18,286 nucleotides of DNA from Candidatus Hodarchaeota archaeon (GCA_016839665.1 JAEOTU010000006.1:1-18286), one strand, 5' to 3'. Positions 8,835 to 16,293 are shown, counted from the first letter of the stretch. Notes: generated by a model from the sequence alone, not told the origin. Translations and numbers: made by a program.

Positions 8835-10271
8835 TTAGCCATAAAACGAAGAAGAAATTTGTGGTTCTTCTAGATCATTATGCAAAATCAGTTGGCAATC
8901 AGCATCGTTTCTCATAATGTTTTTCCAATGTTTTGATTTAATATAAGATTTTAAAACTTCTAGAGCTTCTTCTTTGAGGTCTTGTTCATTTAAAAGGATA
9001 CTTTTAAGGAAAAAATATCTTTCCATTAGCTTATCAAGTTTCTCAGGTGCATAATTGATAAGTTTCTCAATCGTCGAATAGAGTGCTACTCTAGCATCTC
9101 GTTTGCTCCACTTCCACTTAGGATGGTCTGTTGGTTCCACGTTCGCAAATGGAATAACTGATATGCTGTTCGGTTTAAATTCCAAAGAATGACTAACCGT
9201 CATTGATCCTCCATCGAACCAAATGCGGTTTTCTGAAAAGCGAGAATTATCCGATAGAATGATCTGGAGCGGTACCTTGTCTACTTGAGGTGGCATGGAA
9301 GTTATTCTGATTTCTACGAAATATTTCCCTTTTCTTTTCTGTTTAATTACAAATTCATAATGAAATTCTGGTTTTGGCGAGTCTAGTAACCACAGGTCAA
9401 AAAATGAACGTACTTGTAAACAATATTCATGGAGCCAACTATCTCCAATGCTTCCAGCCTGTAAAGCATGTTCAAACCATAGTTGTCGTGGTTCATGTAG
9501 GATGGAGAAAGTTTTCCATAAACCCTTTTGAGGTTCCTCACGAGTCGCAATGAGAAAACTCGGACATGATCGCAGGTTTTTTACCGCGCCTTTACTTTGC
9601 CATCTAGTTCGCCAGACAAAAGGAAATAATAACAAAATTGATAAAAATCTTGTTAGGACTCTTTTGTGGAACAACAATGGTAGTTCATTCCAAAGCGTTA
9701 CTGGCCCATCTTCTAGGACAACTCCCTTGATTGGTTGATTCTTTATGAGCTGACACGCTAAAATGGTTCCTGATCCACTACTCCAAATCCCTATGTTTCT
9801 TCTATCAACCTCAGGCCGCTTTGTAAAATAGTTGTAAGACTCATTAATTACTTTTTGACATTCCTTTGGATTTGATTTCCTCTTAAACTGAACTAATTCA
9901 GACGTCTCATCTAAACTCCAATGATAAATTGGAAGCAATACATTGTATCCTGCTGTGCGTATAATGCTAGCCATCTTCAGACTGCTTACAAGATCGCTTT
10001 TTTTATACCAATTCGGTATTAACAGAATACCCGCCGTCGAAGCTCCCTCACTCGGTAAAAATAGCGCATGGATAGACTTGTTTTTCATTGGAATCTCTAC
10101 AAATTCAGCAGCTATTCCGAAAGCAGAAGGAGTCTTGATAGAATAATCATCCTTTGTAATATCCCGAGCAATAACCCAAAATATCATGCGTGGAATGATT
10201 ACCATATAACGAAGCAAGAGAATAGCAACAATAGCGAAAAAAATAGTTAGTAATATCAATTCTTCAGCCAT
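8835..10271 (-). CDS. Membrane-anchored alpha/beta-hydrolase-like protein, catalytic Ser apparently missing
   Basis: 478 residues. A hydrophobic N terminus (residues 5-35) anchors it. An alpha/beta-hydrolase-like core follows: AGILLIPNW (80-88, the strand and oxyanion-loop region), AGYNVLLPIYHW (107-118), and IGIWSSGSGT (160-169) at the nucleophile elbow. Aligned to the usual IGLWGHSMGG of acyl-aminoacyl-peptidase-like hydrolases, the nucleophile position is Gly166, flanked by Ser165 and Ser167. VVLEDGP (184-190) fits the next strand. The usual acid-loop region reads IATREEP, with no clear catalytic Asp. The last ~160 residues, after about residue 305, form a separate beta-rich then helical region I cannot name. 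It is probably a non-classical or inactive hydrolase fold; one of the adjacent serines could still act, so the loss is inference. It stands alone, with 243 nt to the next gene on its strand. Confidence 0.68.
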   Translation of the reverse strand: MAEELILLTIFFAIVAILLLRYMVIIPRMIFWVIARDITKDDYSIKTPSAFGIAAEFVEIPMKNKSIHALFLPSEGASTAGILLIPNWYKKSDLVSSLKMASIIRTAGYNVLLPIYHWSLDETSELVQFKRKSNPKECQKVINESYNYFTKRPEVDRRNIGIWSSGSGTILACQLIKNQPIKGVVLEDGPVTLWNELPLLFHKRVLTRFLSILLLFPFVWRTRWQSKGAVKNLRSCPSFLIATREEPQKGLWKTFSILHEPRQLWFEHALQAGSIGDSWLHEYCLQVRSFFDLWLLDSPKPEFHYEFVIKQKRKGKYFVEIRITSMPPQVDKVPLQIILSDNSRFSENRIWFDGGSMTVSHSLEFKPNSISVIPFANVEPTDHPKWKWSKRDARVALYSTIEKLINYAPEKLDKLMERYFFLKSILLNEQDLKEEALEVLKSYIKSKHWKNIMRNDADCQLILHNDLEEPQISSSFYG

Positions 10272-10407
10272 ACCTCTCTTTCACTTCCAGAAAACTGCTT
10301 TCATTGTTGTTCAATTATTTTTAGAGAATATTTTCTTTCCTTCTTCTTTATTTTGCTAGGTTTGTAATGTTTATACTTGAATGAGCATTGATGAGGAGGT
10401 ACTTCAA

Positions 10408-10851
10408 TTAGGATGACGAAGTTTTAAGTTTCGTGATAAGTTCCTTTTCAACCCCTTTCATTGTTTTAGTGAAGGTAGCCAGAAATTCAAAGTGTTCCAC
10501 AAGCTTTTCGTTTAATCCACGAATAAGATGACCATATTTTAAATGAAATTCTTCAATGAGCTTTAACTTATGCTTTTTCTGATTGAATGGGCTTTCATGC
10601 TTTAGTTGCCACTCTCGCTGCATTGCTTTTTTTTGAGAAGGATACTGTTCTAGATAAACGAGCTCTATGGGTTGTTTACGGGTCAAACGGGCTCCTTTGG
10701 TTTGTGCTAGTCCACTATGTTGTGCTATTCTGGACATTAAGTGATGAGTATAGCCAGTATAGATTTTCCGGTTAGTGCCATGGGATCGGTTCCCAACATA
10801 AAGCATATAGACCCAAAAAGGCAACAATCTCACCGAGATCTTCAAGTACAT
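10408..10851 (-). CDS. GIY-YIG domain protein of the YhbQ/UPF0213 type
   Basis: 147 residues from the ATG at 10851; the frame is open to 10887, but only through a TTG. The single domain covers about residues 10-90: FWVYMLYV (the GIY strand, here VYM), then IYTGYT (the YIG strand, here YTG), SRIAQH with catalytic-type Arg41 and His45, a KGARLTRKQPIELVY block, and MQREWQLK with the metal-binding Glu80. These are the ordered motifs of the small UPF0213 GIY-YIG proteins. The family's cellular role is poorly defined; DNA cleavage is predicted from relatives. The C-terminal ~50 residues are helical and longer than in minimal family members. The gene is divergent from the GT-C glycosyltransferase, and a plus-strand TATAAATA (10856-10863) lies immediately outside this start, which favours 10851 over the longer frame. 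Confidence 0.82.
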   Translation of the reverse strand: MYLKISVRLLPFWVYMLYVGNRSHGTNRKIYTGYTHHLMSRIAQHSGLAQTKGARLTRKQPIELVYLEQYPSQKKAMQREWQLKHESPFNQKKHKLKLIEEFHLKYGHLIRGLNEKLVEHFEFLATFTKTMKGVEKELITKLKTSSS

Positions 10852-10855
10852 ATCG

Positions 10856-10863
10856 TATAAATA
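10856..10863 (+). promoter_or_regulatory. Candidate TATA box for the GT-C glycosyltransferase gene
   Basis: TATAAATA on the plus strand predicts a transcript start near 10886-10889 and a leader of about 87 nt ending in the GGGAGG ribosome binding site at 10965-10970. A second, closer TATA-like run (CTTAAATTTTAA, 10914-10925) would give a leader of about 30 nt and is the main alternative. Confidence 0.35.
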
Positions 10864-10974
10864 CCCACGAATAAAAACCCCTCTCAATTGCTCCTAAAAA
10901 AACTAGTAAGTATCTTAAATTTTAATCTTGAATTATCATATTACTTAAAAGTATCTTTCTTTTCGGGAGGACAG

Positions 10975-13900
10975 ATGGTTATGACGTCTGAAGTAGAAAA
11001 TACAGATGATAACGAATCTTTTCCTAGGATTCTCTTGGAAAAGTTCTTCTTTGCTTTATACCAACTCCGATTCGTTGTGGTTATCGGACTACTCGCCTTC
11101 TGGGTAAAGATCGCGTATCTACACTCTTTAGATATGTGGGATGAAGGCTGGTTCGTTGCTATTGCTAGTCGTATGGCAGAAGGATTATCAGATCCGTTTT
11201 TACCTCTTTATTACACTGGGAACGATAACACCTTACAATTCTTTGATAAACCTCCAGTCGCTTTTTGGGGAGGAGCCATACTGATGATTATTTTTGGTAA
11301 TAGTACCTTTGCTGGCAAGGGGGTTGTTATTTTGGGTGGAACTGGTTTAGCATTGGTAATTTACTTCCTCTACAGTCATCAATCAGAGAATAGAAGTGCG
11401 GCAGTTATCGGAGGATTACTGGTTGCTCTTGGTCATTTTTTAACCTTTTACTCTAGGACGGCCTATATTGACCCATTTGTAGTCTTTATGTCAGCTTTAG
11501 TGATGTTGTTGGCCATTCGTGCGGTTGACGCGATCTTTGTTGAGAACAATCCCAAAAAGGGATATACGTTATTACTGATTGTTGCAGTAGTTAATATCTT
11601 GAATATTCTAACGAAAGCTTGGCAGGGCATTCTTACTTTTCCTGCAATTGCTATATACTTGGTATTTCGCTATATTGAACGTCATGTTAATCTTGACGAC
11701 TTACGGGGGATCTGGGGATCCTGGGGAAAATCCAAAGATTTAGAACCGCACTTTTTCTTCGAAATACCCCAATTCAAAACTAGGATTTCCTATCCATTTA
11801 TTATTGCTTTAGTCACTGTGGTTTGCGCTTTCATTGGGGCCGTCTTAATCAGTGGGTTATTCGTTAGCGGTCTGATTCTATCTATTATAGCTGCCTTTGG
11901 ATTCTACTTAGTTTTTTTAAGAATAATTGTTATTAGGAAAGAACGGCTAGAGATTCCTGGACTAGTCTCTGGAATTGTAGGAGGATTGACATCAGGTATT
12001 TCTGGAGGATTGGTTGTTAAAATCTTCTTCAGTCGGTTGGCCGATTCGTTCATTGCAATTGCACAAGCTTTTGGGGCCAATGATGTTTTCTCTGGTGGAT
12101 TTTTTGAGGGGGTACTCTTTCCATCTGCAGAAGAAGCTCTCTCCAATGCGAATTTAGCATTAATTGGTTTAGAATTAATCGCAGTGATATTTGGGGCCAT
12201 TATCACTTTTGGTGTGGTATTTTTCATCTCAGGTTTTCTTTTAGATCTGTTTTCAAATGAAAAAAGTTTCCTAAGAGTGCTGATTGAAGGTTTGGATTTA
12301 ATTCCGATTGTAATTTTGGGGGCTTGGTTTGTTTTTTGGTTTGCAGGGATTCTTCTCCTAGGAATATTCTTTGAACGTGATGCTTTTGGAATTACCATAT
12401 TCGGTGTGGCTATCTCTCTATTATTTATCCCACTCGTGTCCATTTATCCCAAAATTAAAAACCGCTTTACAGACTTTTTCAAGCTTGGAACTCGATTAAG
12501 GTCTGCAGATGAATTATCAATTTTTGAGTCTCATCTACAATTCTTATGTATCGCTATAATTTTAATTATAATCAGCTTTTATCCTTTTGTTGCTTGGGTT
12601 CAGTTTCTAGATACTAATATTGCAGATGGTACGTTTCCTTGGAGTATTCGTGTTCCAGGAGAATTATACTCAGATCCACAAAGACCCAACCCTGTTACTT
12701 ATACCTTCCTTTTCTTTGAATATTATATTAGTTGGCGATACACTCATGCGACAAAGTATGATCTGGCGAGTAGTATTGGAAGTGCAGTGAATGATTATGC
12801 ACTACTAGTCATGTTACCTTTTTTTGTTGTAGGGATTGCTGCCTTCTTCTTTTCCGAAAAACGTAACCCTGCTCTCGGTTCTGCGCTTCTTGCGTGGTTG
12901 GTCACAGTTCCGTTTGTGTTTTTCCCAGCACAGTTTCAGCTAAACTATTACTATATTCCGTTGGCAATTCCATTTTATGCGATTGCTGCCAAAGGTATCG
13001 AGTTTGTTTATTCATATGAAAAGCTTCGAATTACTGTGGCTGATAATGTAGAACGATTATTAGGAGGGGCATATTTTTATTTAGATATTGGTCTTTCATT
13101 AATTATTTTCCCGTTGTTAACATTTGGAACTTCGCTATTAGATCTTGTAAGTGGGAACACTGATCTTAATGGTTTTGCTACTCAATTGGATATTTTCGCA
13201 ATGTATCTCTTTGCGGCGGCCATCTATTTAGTTCCATTCACAATTTTAGCATTTCGGGTTCTCAAGACCTTTCCAGGGATTATTGCAACGGGTTTTGCGT
13301 ACAAATTCTTCATCACTTCCTGGATACATGATACTGGCTTCAATAAATTGTATGTTTTCTTTTTCCACGATTTTCTAGAGACTATCTTGAAGTTAGATTT
13401 TCGATGGATTCAGGATGTCGTTGAATTAGGAGCTCCATTGGTCACATTAATTGGGATTATATTACTACTTTTTGGATTATATTGGCTAAAGCCGAAAATT
13501 AAGCCCCAAGCATTCATTATTTTAGCCTTAACTTTGTCAGGGATGTTGATAAATGTATCAGTACTTGCCCATGTCAATCAAATCTTCGATCTCCGATGTC
13601 AAGAGGTAGCAGCGTATGTTAAGAACCACGGCGGGGCTTATAACTATAGCACATGGGTTGTATCAGAAGCAGGAATGCAATTTGCCATGCGGTACTACAT
13701 TGGTTACGAAGTGATTGATGACGGTAATGCCCCCTTTTCTACCAATTCCACTTTTGGAATGGAAACCTATTATCAAACCCATCCTAATATCAAATTTTGG
13801 ATGGTCGTCAATAATAGTGAACACTGGCATGTCCCTCCTTTGGCTATTAACTATTCAGCGGCATATCAGTGGTTAACAACTCATGAACATCTCGTATGTG

Positions 13901-14010
13901 TAGACGATGTTGTTGGACTGACGCCCTGGTACAAAATGCATCTCTTTGTAAATCGTACATGGATAGAAAACCACCCTGATGGTTATGATTGGACAAAATT
14001 AGAGGGGTAA
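10975..14010 (+). CDS. GT-C membrane glycosyltransferase (PMT/ArnT-like) with a large membrane insertion
   Basis: 1,011 residues from the ATG at 10975, chosen because GGGAGG lies 4 nt upstream; the ATG at 10981 (10-nt spacing) is equally possible. The family transfers sugars from lipid-phosphate donors to acceptors on the outer side of the membrane. Family signs: WDEGW (residues 55-59) with the acidic pair in the first extracytoplasmic loop, FFDKPPVAFW (89-98), then FYSRTAYIDPF, the common order in ArnT/PMT-like GT-C enzymes. Many hydrophobic segments follow, then a soluble extracytoplasmic C-terminal region of ~140 residues with several N-x-S/T sites. It is far longer than a typical ~550-650-residue member. 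The extra length lies largely between about residues 260 and 540, including a Gly/Ser-rich segment (GLVSGIVGGLTSGISGG). N-glycan or lipid glycosylation of the surface proteins is a reasonable but untested role. Confidence 0.82.
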   Translation: MVMTSEVENTDDNESFPRILLEKFFFALYQLRFVVVIGLLAFWVKIAYLHSLDMWDEGWFVAIASRMAEGLSDPFLPLYYTGNDNTLQFFDKPPVAFWGGAILMIIFGNSTFAGKGVVILGGTGLALVIYFLYSHQSENRSAAVIGGLLVALGHFLTFYSRTAYIDPFVVFMSALVMLLAIRAVDAIFVENNPKKGYTLLLIVAVVNILNILTKAWQGILTFPAIAIYLVFRYIERHVNLDDLRGIWGSWGKSKDLEPHFFFEIPQFKTRISYPFIIALVTVVCAFIGAVLISGLFVSGLILSIIAAFGFYLVFLRIIVIRKERLEIPGLVSGIVGGLTSGISGGLVVKIFFSRLADSFIAIAQAFGANDVFSGGFFEGVLFPSAEEALSNANLALIGLELIAVIFGAIITFGVVFFISGFLLDLFSNEKSFLRVLIEGLDLIPIVILGAWFVFWFAGILLLGIFFERDAFGITIFGVAISLLFIPLVSIYPKIKNRFTDFFKLGTRLRSADELSIFESHLQFLCIAIILIIISFYPFVAWVQFLDTNIADGTFPWSIRVPGELYSDPQRPNPVTYTFLFFEYYISWRYTHATKYDLASSIGSAVNDYALLVMLPFFVVGIAAFFFSEKRNPALGSALLAWLVTVPFVFFPAQFQLNYYYIPLAIPFYAIAAKGIEFVYSYEKLRITVADNVERLLGGAYFYLDIGLSLIIFPLLTFGTSLLDLVSGNTDLNGFATQLDIFAMYLFAAAIYLVPFTILAFRVLKTFPGIIATGFAYKFFITSWIHDTGFNKLYVFFFHDFLETILKLDFRWIQDVVELGAPLVTLIGIILLLFGLYWLKPKIKPQAFIILALTLSGMLINVSVLAHVNQIFDLRCQEVAAYVKNHGGAYNYSTWVVSEAGMQFAMRYYIGYEVIDDGNAPFSTNSTFGMETYYQTHPNIKFWMVVNNSEHWHVPPLAINYSAAYQWLTTHEHLVCVDDVVGLTPWYKMHLFVNRTWIENHPDGYDWTKLEG

Positions 14011-14098
14011 ATTGGAACAATAAAATTAATAGAATGGGTTTTAGTGTCGAAATCTTGAAAATTAAGGTTTGATTCAAACCTCTATCAGGTGAAAAAAT

Positions 14099-14377
14099 AT
14101 GCCTAATAAAATTACTGCAAAACACATCTTAGTGGATAAACAATCAATGGCTGAAGACATTATTGAACAGTTAAATACTGGATCAAAGTTTGAAGACTTA
14201 GCTAAGAAGCACTCCAACTGTCCTAGTCGCAAAAAAGGAGGTAGTCTGGGAGAATTTGGCCGGGGAAAAATGGTGAAAGAGTTTGAGAAGGCAGCTTTTG
14301 CTTTACAGAAGAATCAAGTGACTCAGGTACCAGTTAAGACAAAGTTTGGTTATCATATCATAAAACGGGTTAGATAG
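14099..14377 (+). CDS. ppiC: Stand-alone parvulin-type peptidyl-prolyl cis-trans isomerase
   Basis: 92 residues, essentially only the rotamase domain and about the size of E. coli PpiC. AKHILV at the N terminus gives His9; CPSRKKGGSLGEFGRGKM (41-58) contains the conserved Cys41, the GG-x-LGEF turn and Met58; KEFEKAAFAL follows with Phe62; and the C-terminal TKFGYHIIK gives His86. All expected active-site positions are present. There is no signal peptide, so it should act in the cytoplasm, accelerating proline isomerisation during folding. AGGTGA (14087-14092) lies 6 nt before the ATG, a clear ribosome binding site. A TATA-like run near 14019-14027 suggests its own promoter after the glycosyltransferase gene, 88 nt upstream. 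Confidence 0.93.
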   Translation: MPNKITAKHILVDKQSMAEDIIEQLNTGSKFEDLAKKHSNCPSRKKGGSLGEFGRGKMVKEFEKAAFALQKNQVTQVPVKTKFGYHIIKRVR

Positions 14378-14389
14378 TCAAGAGATATC

Positions 14390-14397
14390 TTTTTTTT
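14390..14397 (+). terminator. T-tract terminator after the parvulin gene
   Basis: Eight consecutive T, 12 nt after the parvulin stop codon and without a strong hairpin, is the usual form of an archaeal intrinsic terminator. Confidence 0.5.
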
Positions 14398-14446
14398 AGT
14401 AAAAACTTTGAGGATTTGAAAATAAACTCGTTGTTTCTATACAAAT

Positions 14447-14453
14447 CTTTTTA
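14447..14453 (+). promoter_or_regulatory. TATA-like box for the 14487 gene
   Basis: CTTTTTA followed by TC lies 34-40 nt upstream of the ATG. A start about 26 nt downstream falls near 14477, leaving a leader of about 10 nt without a Shine-Dalgarno element. Confidence 0.4.
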
Positions 14454-14486
14454 TCATTCGCTATTAAGTACTTATAACGAGAAGCA

Positions 14487-14957
14487 ATGGTACTTGATTC
14501 CGAGATTCGTCTTGCTCTTCATCGTATAGAAAATGCTCTTCAGCATGTTATGGAATTAAGCGACTTCCGAAATTATATGTTGGCTAAATCTTATCTCGAG
14601 GAGGGACAAATTCACACAGCTATGCAATTTCTCAAGAGAATAGAACATAGCGGGCATACTAATGCTAATCGGGTAATTACTCAAAGTTTATTCATACGAG
14701 CACTCATTTTGGTTCATGATCTTCAATTTACTGAAGGTATGAACTTGTTGATTCGTATTCGAAATATGGCGTTTGAGAAAGATGAAGAATTAATGAAGGA
14801 TTTAAATTCTGTCATTCGTGATATAAAAATTCAACAACAAGCCAGTGCTTTCTATGATACCACAGAGGGTAAGAAGACGATCGATGCCTTTCGAGAGTCC
14901 ACTGTTTCCCATTTACAGCATTATTTATCCGTTGCTAAGGATTTAGTTCGAAAATAA
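14487..14957 (+). CDS. Small all-helical TPR-like protein of unknown function
   Basis: 156 residues with no signal peptide or membrane segment. Residues 30-105 show TPR-like helix pairs: an A-K-S-Y-L-x-x-G-x-x-x-x-A-x-x-F-L-x-x-I pattern (about 33-52), then a second, weaker copy around RALILVHDLQFTEGMNLLIRIR. N- and C-terminal parts are also predicted helical, and the C terminus (residues 125-156) is charged. It is too short and degenerate to assign to a named TPR family; a protein-protein adaptor role is inference. The ATG lacks an obvious Shine-Dalgarno sequence but sits at the right distance from a TATA-like box for a short-leader transcript. It converges on the thymidylate kinase gene, with 22 nt between the stops. 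Confidence 0.75.
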   Translation: MVLDSEIRLALHRIENALQHVMELSDFRNYMLAKSYLEEGQIHTAMQFLKRIEHSGHTNANRVITQSLFIRALILVHDLQFTEGMNLLIRIRNMAFEKDEELMKDLNSVIRDIKIQQQASAFYDTTEGKKTIDAFRESTVSHLQHYLSVAKDLVRK

Positions 14958-14979
14958 TTCTGTAATCAGGCTCTAGTAT

Positions 14980-15630
14980 TCAGAATTGAGATAGAAATTC
15001 TAGAATCAGAGACCCAATAGTATCTGATAGCTCTTCTTCCTCTCCGCTTGCGTCAATCCACTGAACTACTCCTCCAATATCCATTTTTGCTAGCCTCTTG
15101 TAATTGGATCGTACTTTTTCTTGATAATCTGCGTATTCAAGTTGATCTTCGTTTTGTTTTTTGTCACGATCCTTAATTCGAGCTTGACCAAGAGGAACTG
15201 TCACATCCAATATAAGCCATAGATCAGGTATTTGTGCAAAAGCGTTTTTTTGAAGGACATTTTCAGGACTAAAAGTATTGAGGGCTCCCTGATAAGCGGC
15301 ATTCGACAAATAATACCGATCTACCAAGACCACATGTTTTTTTTTCAACGCAGGAAGGATATTGTGAGTAAGATCCCATTTCCGATCTTTGACGTACCAT
15401 TCTAGTTCAGTTTCAGGGGTGACCTCCTCACGGTGTTTCTTGACTTTTTCTTGAATTAATTGTCCCCATTTCGAGGAATGATTAGGTTCATGAGTGACAG
15501 TTACAGGATAGGTTTGCTCTTGTAGAAAACGAGCAACTCTTTGGATTTGTGTGGTTTTACCTGATCCATCAATGCCCTCAAATGCTATGAGGACACCGCG
15601 AGAAAGTTTTTTCACAGAAAATCGTCTCAA
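14980..15630 (-). CDS. tmk: Thymidylate kinase (dTMP kinase)
   Basis: Phosphorylates dTMP to dTDP with ATP, an essential step of dTTP synthesis in the cytoplasm. About 216 residues, the usual family length. Motifs: P-loop G19-x4-G24-K25-T26 within FEGIDGSGKTT; THEPN (46-50), equivalent to the T-x-x-E-P substrate motif; DRYYLSNAAYQG (104-115), the DRY and nucleotide-binding segment; and a lid region rich in Arg/Lys (R151 to K158) followed by the helical E-K-V-R-x-x-Y segment. No ATG is available in frame after the upstream stop at 15664-15666. TTG at 15630 is the most likely start because it lies just downstream of the predicted transcript start; GTG at 15615 is the alternative. The gene is divergent from two small paralogous genes. 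Confidence 0.92.
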   Translation of the reverse strand: MRRFSVKKLSRGVLIAFEGIDGSGKTTQIQRVARFLQEQTYPVTVTHEPNHSSKWGQLIQEKVKKHREEVTPETELEWYVKDRKWDLTHNILPALKKKHVVLVDRYYLSNAAYQGALNTFSPENVLQKNAFAQIPDLWLILDVTVPLGQARIKDRDKKQNEDQLEYADYQEKVRSNYKRLAKMDIGGVVQWIDASGEEEELSDTIGSLILEFLSQF

Positions 15631-15660
15631 TCCATGCTTAGATGTGCGGATTCCTCCTCC

Positions 15661-15670
15661 TATTTAAAAA
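15661..15670 (-). promoter_or_regulatory. TATA box for tmk
   Basis: The minus strand reads TTTTTAAATA and predicts a transcript start near 15638-15640, about 8-10 nt before the TTG start. The strong purine run GGAGGAGGA on the same strand (15652-15660) would then lie upstream of the transcript, so it is probably not a ribosome binding site. Confidence 0.4.
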
Positions 15671-15695
15671 TTTCTCGTCACAGGCGAGTTATGAG

Positions 15696-15714
15696 TGTTA
15701 TCAACTGGATAACA
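15696..15714. promoter_or_regulatory. 7-5-7 palindrome between divergent tmk and small-gene promoters
   Basis: TGTTATC-AACTG-GATAACA has perfect 7-bp arms. It lies about 30 bp outside the tmk TATA box and 60 bp from the other one, an operator-like position. Palindromes of this size are expected several times by chance in a window of this length, so this is a weak call. Confidence 0.2.
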
Positions 15715-15770
15715 AATGAATACCAAGTAATAGTAGCAGAGTGAATTTTCAACATATTTTCTCAATAAGC

Positions 15771-15780
15771 GGTATATACC
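15771..15780 (+). promoter_or_regulatory. TATA box for the first small gene
   Basis: GGTATATACC, itself a perfect 10-bp palindrome, predicts a transcript start near 15802 and a leader of about 11 nt before the ATG at 15813. Confidence 0.45.
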
Positions 15781-15812
15781 TTTACAGATTTTAGGAGGTA
15801 ATAAGAATCAAG

Positions 15813-15959
15813 ATGAAAATTTTATTGATGAGTTTAATGTCTCATGATCTTTCTAATCCCAATCGACTTGATGTAATCATCAAGTACTTGAATTTCCACG
15901 GGCCATTATTTATTCGTATTCATTCTGATATTGAATCGGATGATAGAAAAAGCATATAA
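15813..15959 (+). CDS. Small 48-residue protein, first of two tandem paralogues
   Basis: The predicted protein is M-K-I-L-L, then a SHDL segment, then IIKYLNFHGPLF (residues 22-33) and a charged tail SDIESDDRKSI. I do not recognise the family. It matches the next small gene in the same order: [KR]-I at the start, SH[DE], [KE]-YLN-[FY]-x-GPLF, then D-[IL]-E. The central part is predicted as one amphipathic helix ending at the GP turn, followed by an acidic tail; the alpha-helix-GPLF pattern faintly recalls the first helix of winged-helix proteins, but the protein is too short to be one. A stop at 15792-15794 precedes this ATG in frame. AGGAGG (15793-15798) ends 14 nt upstream, rather far for a ribosome binding site. 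The gene has its own TATA box and is divergent from tmk. Confidence 0.6.
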   Translation: MKILLMSLMSHDLSNPNRLDVIIKYLNFHGPLFIRIHSDIESDDRKSI

Positions 15960-16028
15960 GTCGTGGAAATGAGGGTTAACCACTAAGATTTGTCTTTTAC
16001 CCCTGGTATTCCTTGCGTATCACACCGC

Positions 16029-16036
16029 TATAAATA
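16029..16036 (+). promoter_or_regulatory. TATA box placed for a leaderless GTG start
   Basis: TATAAATA is centred 26-27 nt upstream of the GTG at 16059, exactly the archaeal TATA-to-start distance, so the transcript probably begins at or next to the start codon. GAAGGG (16044-16049) would then be upstream of the transcript. Confidence 0.5.
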
Positions 16037-16058
16037 ATGGTTTGAAGGGTTAGGACTT

Positions 16059-16220
16059 GTGAGGATATCATTGTATCAAGAACACCTATCACATGAACAG
16101 CTAAGGATTACACTTGAGTACTTAAACTACAATGGTCCTTTATTTTCACAACTACCACCTGATCTCGAAATGGAAAATACCAAGGGGATTTCACAAACAG
16201 TTGCATCCGCTGCCTTCTAG
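16059..16220 (+). CDS. Small 53-residue protein, second of two tandem paralogues
   Basis: From the GTG the protein is M-R-I-S-L, then HLSHEQL, then LEYLNYNGPLF (residues 19-29), PPDLEME, and a short Ser/Ala-rich end. It is paralogous to the gene 99 nt upstream: about half of the residues between SH[DE] and D-[IL]-E are identical or conservative, while third codon positions differ, which suggests selection on the protein. No membrane segment or signal peptide is present, and no family was recognised. An in-frame stop at 16035-16037 limits the start; GTG 16059 fits both the paralogue alignment and the TATA box. T-runs at 16294-16300 and 16309-16313 could end the transcript. Its real translation is not proven. 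Confidence 0.58.
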   Translation: MRISLYQEHLSHEQLRITLEYLNYNGPLFSQLPPDLEMENTKGISQTVASAAF

Positions 16221-16293
16221 GATTCCTCCTCTATAAAGCATCGAACACCAGAATACCACGAGAATCGGTCTTTCTGATTCCTCACAATTTCTC

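Noticed and set aside
10888..10974. TTG-initiated N-terminal extension of the glycosyltransferase
   Set aside because: The 29 extra residues have no Shine-Dalgarno at the TTG, contain the GGGAGG element expected just before ATG 10975, and would remove any room for a promoter.
11904..12443. 179-codon open frame on the minus strand inside the glycosyltransferase gene
   Set aside because: It is a shadow of the hydrophobic insertion. Its Lys/Ser/Pro/Asn-rich translation has no domain and no promoter or ribosome binding site.
16262..16280. Stem-loop terminator (GAATC/GATTC) after the small genes
   Set aside because: A 5-bp AT-rich stem with a 9-nt loop is too weak to call; the T-tracts alone are the better evidence.
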